From: Sphingobacteriales bacterium
GTDB taxonomy: Bacteria; Bacteroidota; Bacteroidia; Chitinophagales; Chitinophagaceae
Assembly: GCA_004144185.1 (NCBI GenBank)
Contig: SEFP01000009.1
Coordinates: 1-45,764 of the forward strand
Direction of reading: 5' to 3'
Length of the DNA: 45,764 nucleotides
Below, piece by piece: positions 8,192 to 19,858 of this stretch. The position numbers were made by a program, and so were the translations under genes. The notes beneath the pieces are model-generated. The model ran no database searches, was not told where the DNA came from, and saw nothing but the letters and a program-made list of their open reading frames with translations. Position 1 is the stretch's first letter. Each line of letters begins with the position of its first letter.

Positions 8192-8551
8192 ATGCCTGAA
8201 GTTTATTCAAATTCCGACAAATACCCGGTTACGCCCGATGGGCGGTATTTTGTGGTACGTGGCCGCCTGTGGCGCTGCACCAACCCCAACCTTGCGCCCG
8301 ACCAGCGGGACAAGCTGACCCACCAGCTGATGATGGCGCGCCGGGATGTGCTGACCCAGAAGAAGCGCGAGGACGTACGGGCCGAAAAATGGGCGCATGC
8401 GGAAGTGAACCGCGTGAAGATTGCCCTTGGTGAGCGTGGACCCGTATGGTGGAGCGACGGTGAGCCGGATTATACCCGCCACAAGCCCGCGACCACCCCG
8501 TATGCCGACTGGTACGCGGCGCTGGGCCTTGGTGATGAGGCCGCTGAGTAA
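8192..8551 (+). CDS. Conserved hypothetical protein
   Basis: A 119-aa soluble protein resembling conserved hypotheticals of proteobacteria that share the opening MPEVYSNSDKYPVTPDGRYFVVRGRLWR. The second half is charged and helical (MMARRDVLTQKKREDVRAEKWAHAEVNRVKIALGERGPVWWSDGEPDYTRH) and ends with PYADWYAALG. No catalytic motif or signal peptide is seen. The ATG at 8192 is chosen over an in-frame TTG at 8156 because AAGGA lies 8 nt upstream. It is divergent from the small exported gene and ends at its own terminator. Function unknown. Confidence 0.8.
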   Translation: MPEVYSNSDKYPVTPDGRYFVVRGRLWRCTNPNLAPDQRDKLTHQLMMARRDVLTQKKREDVRAEKWAHAEVNRVKIALGERGPVWWSDGEPDYTRHKPATTPYADWYAALGLGDEAAE

Positions 8552-8561
8552 GAATTAAACT

Positions 8562-8588
8562 GCGCGCCCCTTGGGGGCGCATTGTTTT
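8562..8588 (+). terminator. Intrinsic terminator
   Basis: A stem GCGCCCC / GGGGCGC with loop TTG is followed by a T-rich tail (ATTGTTTT), 10 nt after the stop of the conserved hypothetical gene. Confidence 0.8.
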
Positions 8589-8625
8589 GTAGGATATTAT
8601 TTCCCGTTTGCGGGAAGCGGGCGGG

Positions 8626-9300
8626 TTAGTCCGGGAGATTCCAGATTTTATTGCGGAGGATGAGAAACTGCCGGGGGCGGGTTTGGAAGTATGCCTTGAA
8701 CACCGGGTTGTTGGTTTGCAGGCCGCCGGTGTAGCTGCCAAAGGAGGGCAGGATGAGCAGGTTATTGTCCATGATGAAGACCTTGCCCTTCACCTTGTGG
8801 CCGCCGATGCGGCTTACGGTTTTGGGGTGGAAGTGGCCGACGATGAGCGGGGCTACGCCCGCGAGAGGCTCGTGCGAGAGGCTTAGGCCGCCGATGTGGA
8901 CTATCTGACAGGGTGTACCCGGCAGGTTGAGGTCGATATTCGCATCGTGGTTGCCGGCGACCCAGTGCCAGTGGGGAACGTCGGCAATCATGGCCACAAG
9001 CATGTCCCGTTCCGGCCCCGGCAGGCGCTGAAGAGCCTGATGGTCGTGGAAGGTATCGCCCAGCAGTACCACTTGGCGGGGGCGGTAGTGGTCGAGGAGG
9101 TTCTTGAGTTGCAGGAGGGTATCCAGAGTATCGTACAGAGGGACGGGCGCGCCTGACTGGGCAAGGAAACTGCCTTTCTCCAGATGGAGGTCTGAGACAA
9201 TAAGTGTGGCATGGTCTGGCAGGTAGAGCGCAGATGCGGGATCGAGCCAGAGGCGCTCGCCCGCAAACAACACCTCCTTTGCATTACGCTGCAACGGCAT
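8626..9300 (-). CDS. pdeM: Ligase-associated metallophosphoesterase PdeM
   Basis: A 224-aa calcineurin-like metallophosphoesterase of the ligase-associated DNA-damage-response type (PdeM). Metal-binding motifs are in order: SDLHLEKG (Asp37, His39), LLGDTFHD (81-82), GNHD (116-119), a SHEP segment and GHFHP near residue 156. Its start lies inside the 3' end of the helicase gene (17-bp overlap), so it is translationally coupled and needs no strong ribosome site. PdeM travels with an Lhr-like helicase, an MBL exonuclease and an ATP-dependent ligase, all present here. The physiological DNA or nucleotide substrate is not known from the sequence. Confidence 0.93.
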   Translation of the reverse strand: MPLQRNAKEVLFAGERLWLDPASALYLPDHATLIVSDLHLEKGSFLAQSGAPVPLYDTLDTLLQLKNLLDHYRPRQVVLLGDTFHDHQALQRLPGPERDMLVAMIADVPHWHWVAGNHDANIDLNLPGTPCQIVHIGGLSLSHEPLAGVAPLIVGHFHPKTVSRIGGHKVKGKVFIMDNNLLILPSFGSYTGGLQTNNPVFKAYFQTRPRQFLILRNKIWNLPD

Positions 9301-11728
9301 CGCGAACGTCTTCCATCAGGATTTCGGCCTCGGCCTGAAGGTCGTGCTGGTGCAGGAGGTGCTCAAGACCTTCACCTAGTACGGCTTCGCGGCGGACATC
9401 GAAGAGAATGGGAATGGCCATGGGCGAGGGGCGGTCCAGACGATTAAAATCGATATGGTTGTACATGCGAATAAGGAACTCGGCCAGTCGCTCGACATCG
9501 AGGAGTTCGCGTTCAGCGTCGTCTCGTGCGACCTTGAGCAGAATGTGGTCCGGTTCGTGGCGGCGCAGGACATCGTAGACGAGGTCGGTTGAGAAGGTGA
9601 GTTGCTTCATGGTTTTGCGAGTGCCGCCGTGGCGTTGCTCGGCAATGCCGCTGACCATGGCGACGCGCCGGAACGAGCGTTTGAGCATGGGGGATTCCAT
9701 CAGCCATGCTTCGAGATCATCCACAAGAATATCCGGATTGAGGAGCTCTTGGCATTGGGCGGCGGTCATGGGTTCCAGCCCGACGATGGACAGTGCGTAA
9801 TCGGTGATACTAAACCCGAGCGGCTTGAGGCGGTGGCGCTCCATGCGGCGGGTGACGAGCATGCCGAGGGTCTGGTTGGCACGGCGGCCTTCGAACGTAT
9901 AAATCATCGTCATCCAACGTTTCTGGAAATCAAAATGTTCGACAAGCAGGCCCTTGAGACCGGGGAGACGGGAGAACCCCTGTTGCAGGGCCAACCACTC
10001 CTGCGCCGTAGGCGGCAATTGCTGCCACTGCTGCGGGGATTGCAGCAGGTGGCGGACGCCTTCCGCCAAAAAGGTTGAGAGGGGCATGTTGCTGCCCGCA
10101 TATGAGGGGATTTTGGGCTGCTTGGCCTTGGAACGCCGAGCTTCGAGGAACATATCCTTCACGCGGACGAACTCCAGCACTTCTCCGGCAAACAGGAAGG
10201 TATCGCCGGGCACCAGCCCTTGGGCGAAGCTTTCCTCGACCTGCCCGATGACACCCATGCTGCGGCCGTTGACGGTGATGCGCTTGACGGAAAGACGCGC
10301 GGCATCGGTTATGACACCGATGTTGAGGCGGTGGCGGGAGGCTACCCCCCGGCTGGAGATGGTGTAGGCACCGGTCTCGGTGGGGACAAGGCGGGCGTAA
10401 CGATCGTAATTTTTGAGGACGTAGCCACCATCGATGGCAAAGCTGAAGAGGAGCTCGAAAATGCCTTGCGTGAGGTGAGCATAGGGCGTGGCCTGTATGA
10501 CCTGAGCGTAGATTTCGGCAGGGGTGACGGGCCCGCTGCAGGCACAGTTGATGATGAACTGCACGACGACATCTTGTCCGCCGGGCAGCATGGGCTCGCC
10601 ATCCAACTGGCCTGCGTGGATGGCCTGGATGGCGCTTTGGCATTCCAGCACCTCGAAGTGGTTGGCGGGAACCAGATAAGCGGCGCTGGGCTCATCCATG
10701 CGGTGGTTGGAACGGCCTACCCGCTGGAGCAGGCGACTAACCCCTTTGGGGGCGCCGATGTTGATGACGAGGTCGACATCGCCCCAGTCGATGCCGAGCT
10801 CCAGCGCGGCCGTGGCCACGATGGCGCGGAGCTTGCCTTCGGCCATCATGGCTTCGGTTTTGCGGCGTTGCTCCTTCGTAAGTGAGCCGTGGTAGATGGC
10901 GATGGGCAGGGCTTCGCGGTTGGCTTCCCAGAGCAACTGGAAAGTACGTTCGCACTGGGAGCGTGTGTTGACGAAGATGATGCTGGTGCGGGCTTTGGTG
11001 ATGGCGGTGTATATTTCCGGTAGGGCATAACGGGCCATGAACCCGCCGTAGGGCAGTTGAGCCTTGGTTTGCAGGAGCTGGATGTTGGGCGGGGTTGTGG
11101 ATTTGACCTCCAATACTTTGGCCGGATGCCCGACAGGGCCGAGCCATGCGGCTAAGGCGGCGGGATCGGCTACCGTGGCCGACAGGCCGAAACGCAGGTG
11201 TTGCGGGGCGAGGCTGGTGAGGCGTGCGAGGGCGAGGGCGAGGAAGTCTCCGCGTTTGCTGGGGGCGATGCTGTGGATTTCATCTATGACCACCAGTTTG
11301 AGATTGGCAAACAGGGCGGGAGCGTCCGGATAGGACAGCATCAGCATCAGAGATTCCGGCGTGGTGAGCAGGATATGCGGGGGACGCTTGCGCTGGCGGA
11401 TACGCTTGTGGGAGGGAGTGTCGCCGGTGCGGGTTTCGATGCGCACGTTGAGGCCGATCTCGTTGACCGGCTTGAGCAGATTGCGCTCGATATCGTTAGT
11501 GAGGGCCTTGAGGGGAGAAATATAGAGGGTGTGGAGGGTATCGCCACCCTGTTGATGAATATCTATGATGCTGGCAAGGAACCCGGCCATGGTTTTGCCC
11601 GTTCCTGTAGGTGCGATAAGGAGTGTGGACTGCTTGTTGGTGAACGCGTCGACCATCTCCTTCTGGTGAGGGCGGATGCGCCACCTGTTGGCGGTAAACC
11701 ATGCATTGATGTTCGCCGGAATTTTCAA
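9284..11728 (-). CDS. Ligase-associated DEXH-box DNA helicase (Lhr-like)
   Basis: An SF2 DNA helicase of about 814 aa, the Lhr-like member of the ligase-associated DNA-repair set. Motifs: Q-motif region IRPHQKEMV, Walker A APTGTGKT (about 41-48), TPESL, DEIH (about 151-154), SAT, ATAALELGIDWGDVDLVINIGAPKG, and motif VI QRVGRSNHR, followed by a long Lhr-type C-terminal half. The start is a TTG at 11728 placed six nt after AAAGG; another TTG two codons upstream (11734) directly abuts that site and is less likely. It overlaps pdeM downstream and is divergent from the exonuclease, whose frame overlaps its 5' end. Confidence 0.93.
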   Translation of the reverse strand: MKIPANINAWFTANRWRIRPHQKEMVDAFTNKQSTLLIAPTGTGKTMAGFLASIIDIHQQGGDTLHTLYISPLKALTNDIERNLLKPVNEIGLNVRIETRTGDTPSHKRIRQRKRPPHILLTTPESLMLMLSYPDAPALFANLKLVVIDEIHSIAPSKRGDFLALALARLTSLAPQHLRFGLSATVADPAALAAWLGPVGHPAKVLEVKSTTPPNIQLLQTKAQLPYGGFMARYALPEIYTAITKARTSIIFVNTRSQCERTFQLLWEANREALPIAIYHGSLTKEQRRKTEAMMAEGKLRAIVATAALELGIDWGDVDLVINIGAPKGVSRLLQRVGRSNHRMDEPSAAYLVPANHFEVLECQSAIQAIHAGQLDGEPMLPGGQDVVVQFIINCACSGPVTPAEIYAQVIQATPYAHLTQGIFELLFSFAIDGGYVLKNYDRYARLVPTETGAYTISSRGVASRHRLNIGVITDAARLSVKRITVNGRSMGVIGQVEESFAQGLVPGDTFLFAGEVLEFVRVKDMFLEARRSKAKQPKIPSYAGSNMPLSTFLAEGVRHLLQSPQQWQQLPPTAQEWLALQQGFSRLPGLKGLLVEHFDFQKRWMTMIYTFEGRRANQTLGMLVTRRMERHRLKPLGFSITDYALSIVGLEPMTAAQCQELLNPDILVDDLEAWLMESPMLKRSFRRVAMVSGIAEQRHGGTRKTMKQLTFSTDLVYDVLRRHEPDHILLKVARDDAERELLDVERLAEFLIRMYNHIDFNRLDRPSPMAIPILFDVRREAVLGEGLEHLLHQHDLQAEAEILMEDVRDAVAA

Positions 11729-12791
11729 GATCAACCTTTGTCATTCATTAATTAAGTTACCCGTCATCAGCCCCTCTGTTCCCATCCCACCGCGTCAGTG
11801 GATCAGTATCCGCCCCGAGGGCGTTTACTGTGCGCCGGGGGACTTTTATATTGACCCCTTTAAGCCAGTGCCGCGCGCTGTAGTGACCCACGGGCATGCC
11901 GACCATGCCCGTAGTGGCCATGGCGAAGTTTATGCCACGCCTGAAACCCTTGCGATTATGGCGATACGCTACGGCAAGGACTTTACGCAGCGCCAACACC
12001 CCGTAGCTTACGGCACCACGGTGGATGTGGGGCAAACCAAGGTAACGCTGGAGCCTGCGGGGCATATTTTGGGCAGTGCGCAGGCGGCCATTGAGTATGG
12101 AGGCTCGCGGATCGTTTTTTCCGGTGACTATAAACGTCATGCAGACCCGACATGTTCCGCGTTCCGTCCCGTTGCGTGCGATGTGTTTGTGACGGAGGCG
12201 ACGTTTGGGCTGCCGGTGTTCCGGCATCCGCCGATTCAGGAAGAATTGAAGAAGTTGCTGGTGTCGCTGGAGCTCTTCCCTGATCGTTGCCACCTGATTG
12301 GGGTGTATGCCCTTGGCAAGTGCCAGCGTGTGATGATGGAGCTGCGCCAGCTTGGTTATGCCAAGCCATTTTATGTACATGGGGCGTTGGTAAAGCTGTG
12401 CCAGTTTTACATAGAAAGCGGATACGAGCTGGGTGAAGTGATTCCGGTCTCGGATGCTGACAAGAAGGCATTGGGTGGCGAGATTGTGTTTGCGCCGCCT
12501 TCCGCGCTGGCAGACCGGTGGTCGCGGAGTTTCCCGAACGTGATGACGTGCGCCGCCTCCGGCTGGATGCAGATTAGGGCGCGGGCCAAGCAGAAGCTGG
12601 TGGAGCTGCCGCTAGTTGTATCTGACCATGCCGACTGGCCGGACCTGCTGCGCACATTGCAGGAGGTGGGGGCGCCGGAAGTGTGGATTACGCACGGGCG
12701 CGAAGATGCGTTGGTGTACCAAGCTGAAAAGATGGGTTTGCGGACGCAGGTGCTCTCCCTTTTGGGTTATGAGGACGACGACGACAGCTGA
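11709..12791 (+). CDS. Ligase-associated MBL-fold DNA exonuclease
   Basis: An about 360-aa metallo-beta-lactamase/beta-CASP nuclease of the ligase-associated DNA-repair set. Seen are THGHADHARSGHG (HxHxDH metal site), the AGHILGSAQ motif, VFSGDYKRH, and the C-terminal SDHADWPDLLRTL and WITHGRED of the beta-CASP part. The start is a problem: family members begin close to the RPEGVYCAPGDF segment, but the only ATG/GTG/TTG codons in frame lie at 11709 or 11676, inside the 5' end of the divergent helicase gene. Either the divergent genes truly overlap or a rare start is used. The stop overlaps the ligase ATG by one base, giving tight coupling. Confidence 0.9.
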   Translation: MFAGIFKINLCHSLIKLPVISPSVPIPPRQWISIRPEGVYCAPGDFYIDPFKPVPRAVVTHGHADHARSGHGEVYATPETLAIMAIRYGKDFTQRQHPVAYGTTVDVGQTKVTLEPAGHILGSAQAAIEYGGSRIVFSGDYKRHADPTCSAFRPVACDVFVTEATFGLPVFRHPPIQEELKKLLVSLELFPDRCHLIGVYALGKCQRVMMELRQLGYAKPFYVHGALVKLCQFYIESGYELGEVIPVSDADKKALGGEIVFAPPSALADRWSRSFPNVMTCAASGWMQIRARAKQKLVELPLVVSDHADWPDLLRTLQEVGAPEVWITHGREDALVYQAEKMGLRTQVLSLLGYEDDDDS

Positions 12792-14392
12792 TGGACAACT
12801 TTGCAGCCCTGCTTGACCGACTTTATTTTACCCACGGCAACCTTGCGAAAGCCGAGCTTTTGCTTGCCTACCTGCGGCAGACGCCTGACCCGGAACGTGG
12901 GTATGCGGTGGCGATTTTGGCAGGTGCGCTGACCTTTGACCTGTTTAAGCGGCATACGATACGCGAGGTGACCGAAGAACGCGTGGACCCGCATTTGCTG
13001 GCGCTGAGCCGGGATTATGTGGGTGAAACCTCGGAAACTGTGGCGCACATATGGCCTGTGCCGGCGGATGCGGCCAAGCTGGAAGTGCTACCGAGCCTGG
13101 GTGAGATTATTGACCATTTCACCCATGCCAGTAAGCAGGAGGTACGTGATTACCTTGTGCTGCTGCTGGACAACATGACGACCGGCCAGCGCTGGGCACT
13201 GCTGAAGCTGGGTACGCAGGGGCTGCGTGTGGGGGTTTCCGCACGTTTTATAAAACAGGTGCTTGCGACCTATGGCAGCAAGGACGTGAGCGAGATTGAA
13301 ACCCTGTGGCACGGGTTGACCCCGCCCTACACCGACCTGTTTGCGTGGTTGGAAAACAGGGGTGAGGCGCCGATTATTGAAGACCGTGCGACGTTTCATC
13401 CGGTGATGCTGTCGCACCCGCTTGAAGACCGTGACTTAGCGGGCATCAATACGGCGGATTTTGCGGCGGAATGGAAATATGATGGTATTCGGGTGCAGCT
13501 GGTATCGGCCAGCCAAGGGCGTGCTTTGTTTACGCGGACGGGGGATGATATCAGCGATACCTTCTCCGACCTATTGGCGGATGTTGATTTTCAGGCTGTT
13601 CTGGACGGGGAACTGCTGGTGCGGCACGGGCCTGATATCGGGACGTTTAATGACCTGCAGCAACGTTTGAACAAAAAGCAGCCCACCCCCAAACTGATGG
13701 AAACACACCCTGCATTTATGATGGTGTATGACATTTTGGAGGCCAATGGAGAGAACTACCGAGGCCTGCCGTTGATGGAGCGCCGCAAGAAACTGGAGGC
13801 GTGGCACCAACAGTATGCTTCGGCACGGTTTGATGTCTCGGCATTGCTGGCGTTTGAATCGGTAGAGGCCCTGCAGCAGATGCGGGCTGAGGCGGAAGGC
13901 GAGACAGGGCATTACATTGAAGGTGTGATGCTGAAGAAGTGGAGTAGCCCGTACCTTGGCGGGCGGCCCAAGGGCCACTGGTACAAGTGGAAGCGTGACG
14001 CGCTGCTTGTGGATGCGGTGCTGATGTATGCGCAAAGGGGGTCTGGTAAGCGATCGTCGTTTTACTCCGACTATACGTTCGGGCTGTGGAAGGACGGCCA
14101 GTTGCTGCCGGTGGGGAAAGCGTATTCCGGCTTTACGGACGAGGAGCTAAAGAAGTTGGATGCGTGGATACGCAAGCACACGACGGCCCGGTTTGGGCCC
14201 GTGAGGGAAGTGGAAAAAAGCCTGGTGTTTGAACTGGCGTTTGACAGTGTGCATGTGAGCAACCGGCATAAATCCGGCTATGCGCTGCGTTTTCCACGCG
14301 TGAACCGGATACGTTGGGATAAGCCTGCAGGAGAGGCCGACACGATGGATGCCTTGGAGAAGCTGGTGAGGGGAACTGGCGAGATTGCTTGA
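12791..14392 (+). CDS. ATP-dependent DNA ligase, repair-associated
   Basis: A 533-aa ATP-dependent DNA ligase that seals nicks through an enzyme-AMP intermediate. An N-terminal DNA-binding domain (1-200) precedes the adenylation domain with nucleotidyl-Lys229 in EWKYDGIRVQ, motif III FTRTGDDIS, motif IIIa MMVYDILE, motif IV EGVMLKKWSS and motif V WYKWKRD, then an OB-fold domain ending VRGTGEIA. No LigD polymerase or phosphoesterase domains are attached. It follows the MBL exonuclease with one shared base (TGATG), and with helicase and PdeM it completes the four-gene repair set, arranged as two divergent gene pairs. Confidence 0.94.
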   Translation: MDNFAALLDRLYFTHGNLAKAELLLAYLRQTPDPERGYAVAILAGALTFDLFKRHTIREVTEERVDPHLLALSRDYVGETSETVAHIWPVPADAAKLEVLPSLGEIIDHFTHASKQEVRDYLVLLLDNMTTGQRWALLKLGTQGLRVGVSARFIKQVLATYGSKDVSEIETLWHGLTPPYTDLFAWLENRGEAPIIEDRATFHPVMLSHPLEDRDLAGINTADFAAEWKYDGIRVQLVSASQGRALFTRTGDDISDTFSDLLADVDFQAVLDGELLVRHGPDIGTFNDLQQRLNKKQPTPKLMETHPAFMMVYDILEANGENYRGLPLMERRKKLEAWHQQYASARFDVSALLAFESVEALQQMRAEAEGETGHYIEGVMLKKWSSPYLGGRPKGHWYKWKRDALLVDAVLMYAQRGSGKRSSFYSDYTFGLWKDGQLLPVGKAYSGFTDEELKKLDAWIRKHTTARFGPVREVEKSLVFELAFDSVHVSNRHKSGYALRFPRVNRIRWDKPAGEADTMDALEKLVRGTGEIA

Positions 14393-14422
14393 GCAATATG
14401 GTAGAACGGTAATGGGAGTAGC

Positions 14423-14451
14423 TTGACGGACAAAGAATATTGTTCAAATAT
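14423..14451 (+). promoter_or_regulatory. Possible sigma-70 promoter for dinB
   Basis: TTGACG, 17 nt, AAATAT, located 130 nt upstream of dinB in the 189-nt gap after the ligase gene. The -10 match is weak. No alphaproteobacterial SOS box (GTTC-N7-GTTC) was found in the gap. Confidence 0.35.
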
Positions 14452-14581
14452 CAAATATGAATTGCATGTCTTCCTTTCCGATCGGTCCTTCTTATGTGTG
14501 TCTCGCTTATGAATGTGTGAGGGATTTGGGCTTCCTGTTAAGTTCTGGAACCTGAAGACCTAGAGGTTTGGCGGGTAATTT

Positions 14582-15652
14582 ATGGACGACGGCAAAGTAA
14601 GAAAAATCATCCATATTGATATGGATGCCTTTTATGCGTCGGTTGAGCAGAGGGACGACCCTGAGCTGCGGGGCAAGCCCGTAGCCGTGGGTTACCCGTT
14701 TAAACGCGGGGTGGTTGCGGCGGCCAGTTATGAGGCGCGGGTGTTTGGGGTGCGGTCGGCCATGCCTTCGGTTACGGCCAAGCGATTGTGCGACACGCTG
14801 ATTTTTGCGCCGCCGCGGTTTGATGTTTACAAAGGAATATCCCGCCAGATACGTGCGATATTTGAGGATTATACGGATTTGATCGAGCCGCTTTCTCTCG
14901 ATGAGGCATACCTTGATGTGACGGCTAACAGGCGGGGACTTGCGACGGCTGCCGAGACGGCATTGGAAATACGCCAGCGCATTTTGGAAGAGACGGGGCT
15001 GACGGCCTCGGCGGGGATATCTTACAATAAATTTTTAGCTAAGCTTGCGTCCGATATGCGGAAACCGAATGGGCAATTTGTCATTCCGCCTGAGCGTGGG
15101 GCGGACTTTATTGAGACGCTTGAGGTGAAGAAATTCCATGGTGTAGGCCCGGTGACCGCCGCCAAGCTGCATGCGTTGGGCATTCATACCGGTAAGGACC
15201 TGCGGGAGAAGCCGCTGTCTTTTTTGGAACAGCATTTTGGACGGTCGGCTGACTGGTTTTACCGAATTGCACGGGGGGAAGATTTGCGTCCGGTTCAGCC
15301 GAATCGTATTCGGAAGTCTTCCGGTTCGGAGACGACGTTCGGTGAGGACCTGACGGATGAAAGGCACATTGAGGCGCGGGTGTTGGATATGGCCGACGAG
15401 GTGTGGGCGTGGTGTGAGAAGGTACAAAGTTTTGGGGCAACCGTAACGGTTAAGGTTAAATACGCGGATTTCCGGATCATCACGCGGAGCCATACGATGC
15501 CGTATCCACTTATGACTCGGGACATTTTACACGACATATCCCTTACTCTGGTTCGATCAACATTTCCGTCGCCGATGGGTGTTCGGTTAGTAGGAGTTAC
15601 GGTTTCTAAGTTTGATAAATTGGATGAGGTTCAGCTGCATTTACCGCTTTAA
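14582..15652 (+). CDS. dinB: DNA polymerase IV
   Basis: A 356-aa Y-family translesion polymerase. Seen are HIDMDAFYASVEQRD (catalytic Asp/steric-gate region), AAASYEARVFGVRSAMPS, SLDEAYLDVT (catalytic DE), SAGISYNKFLAKLASDMRKPNGQ, the HhH region FHGVGPVTAAKLHALGI, and the little-finger domain ending at SKFDKLDEVQLHLPL. The extreme C-terminus is leucine-rich but lacks a long tail carrying a clear beta-clamp peptide; QLHLPL is the best candidate clamp motif. It lies 189 nt after the ligase gene and is probably a separate transcription unit, though its position next to the ligase cluster suits mutagenic repair. Confidence 0.95.
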   Translation: MDDGKVRKIIHIDMDAFYASVEQRDDPELRGKPVAVGYPFKRGVVAAASYEARVFGVRSAMPSVTAKRLCDTLIFAPPRFDVYKGISRQIRAIFEDYTDLIEPLSLDEAYLDVTANRRGLATAAETALEIRQRILEETGLTASAGISYNKFLAKLASDMRKPNGQFVIPPERGADFIETLEVKKFHGVGPVTAAKLHALGIHTGKDLREKPLSFLEQHFGRSADWFYRIARGEDLRPVQPNRIRKSSGSETTFGEDLTDERHIEARVLDMADEVWAWCEKVQSFGATVTVKVKYADFRIITRSHTMPYPLMTRDILHDISLTLVRSTFPSPMGVRLVGVTVSKFDKLDEVQLHLPL

Positions 15653-15667
15653 AAACGGGAAAGCCAG

Positions 15668-15700
15668 AAGCGGCAGCTTGTTATAATGAGGCTGCCGCTT
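15668..15700. terminator. Perfect 10-bp hairpin between convergent genes
   Basis: AAGCGGCAGC and GCTGCCGCTT form a perfect stem around a 13-nt AT-rich loop, between the convergent ends of dinB and the efflux pump gene. There is no strong T-run on either side, so its efficiency as a terminator is uncertain. Confidence 0.55.
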
Positions 15701-15712
15701 CCGGTTAAAAGA

Positions 15713-18856
<3,144 letters not shown>

Positions 18857-19858
18857 CTAGTGGGTATGTTCGGCCGAGGCTTTGCCGATATCGGCCTTTA
18901 CGACGAAGCTGTTTTTGGTGACGTAGGCGGTACCGGCTTCAAGACCTTCCAGCACTTCGGTGACGGTGCCGTCGGTACGGCCTGTTTTGACAGGGTGGGC
19001 GGAGTAGGCTTCGCCTTGCTTCACAAACACCACGGTTTGGTTTTGCAGTGTTTGCAGGGCGGTATTTTTGACAGCCAGAGATACTTGCTCTTCTCCTATA
19101 ACCGCACCTGCCTGTACGGCCATGCCTGCGCGCCACTGGGCATCGGTATTATCCAGTGTGACCCATACCTGCACGGTCTGGGTGTCGGCATCGGTGGTGG
19201 GAAGCAGGGCTTTGACGGTACCGGAACCCTGCACCGAACCCTCTACGCTTTGGACGTGTACCTGCTGGCCGACATGGATGCGGGAAAGGTCTTGCGGGAA
19301 GACGTGGAGCTCGGCTGTGACAGTTGCGAGATTGGCGACTGTGAACAAGGGTTCTTCTGCGGCTGTATCTCCTACATGGGCATGCTGTACCAGCACTGTA
19401 CCGGTAAGCGGGCTGGTAACGGCGTACGTTTGCAGGCTGTCATTGCTTTCCACCGTGGCCAGCGTTTCTCCTTTGGTGACGGTTTGGCCGATGGTTTTAC
19501 GGACGCTTTTTACCACTCCGGCAAAGCGGGCTTTTACCTCGGCCGAGGTTTCGGGATTCAGGATGATTTTGCCGCGCAGGGGGAGACGTTCGGACAGGGC
19601 GGCGGGGCCTGCTGTTTCTACCACTATATTAGCGAGCTTGGCGGCTTCGTCGGTGATGATAGTGGCTTGTTCATCGTTGTGTCCGTCTTCTTCGTGGCTG
19701 TGCTCATCTGCTTCGTTATGACCGTGCACATCAGTCTCGGCATGTAGCGATCCTTCGGCTGGTGCAAGGGTGTTGAGGCTGGGCCGGCTGAAATACCAGT
19801 AGCCGCCGCCTGCGATGATGAGGACTGCTGCGGTAAGGGCAAGGTTGCGGGGTTTCAT
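18857..19858 (-). CDS. czcB: CzcB-type periplasmic membrane fusion protein
   Basis: A 333-aa adaptor linking the RND pump to the outer-membrane channel. It has an N-terminal membrane anchor (about 7-22) and a striking His/Asp/Glu-rich segment (residues about 39-64, eight His) likely to bind metal. The lipoyl/barrel-sandwich halves (FAGVVKSVRKTIGQTVTKGETLATVES and SPLTGTVLVQHAHVGD) and the beta-barrel follow, and the C-terminus is again His-containing (EHTH). The alpha-hairpin is very short, as in several metal-efflux adaptors. Its ATG immediately follows the czcC stop codon. Confidence 0.9.
   Translation of the reverse strand: MKPRNLALTAAVLIIAGGGYWYFSRPSLNTLAPAEGSLHAETDVHGHNEADEHSHEEDGHNDEQATIITDEAAKLANIVVETAGPAALSERLPLRGKIILNPETSAEVKARFAGVVKSVRKTIGQTVTKGETLATVESNDSLQTYAVTSPLTGTVLVQHAHVGDTAAEEPLFTVANLATVTAELHVFPQDLSRIHVGQQVHVQSVEGSVQGSGTVKALLPTTDADTQTVQVWVTLDNTDAQWRAGMAVQAGAVIGEEQVSLAVKNTALQTLQNQTVVFVKQGEAYSAHPVKTGRTDGTVTEVLEGLEAGTAYVTKNSFVVKADIGKASAEHTH

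Noticed and set aside
11496-11744. An 82-codon frame starting ATGACAAAGG at 11,744 on the minus strand.
   Set aside because: It overlaps the helicase start in another frame and encodes no recognisable product; the helicase frame carries the conserved motifs.
14542-14551. LexA/SOS box GTTCTGGAAC upstream of dinB.
   Set aside because: It is a short palindrome but does not fit the alphaproteobacterial GTTC-N7-GTTC spacing or the enterobacterial CTGT-N8-ACAG form.
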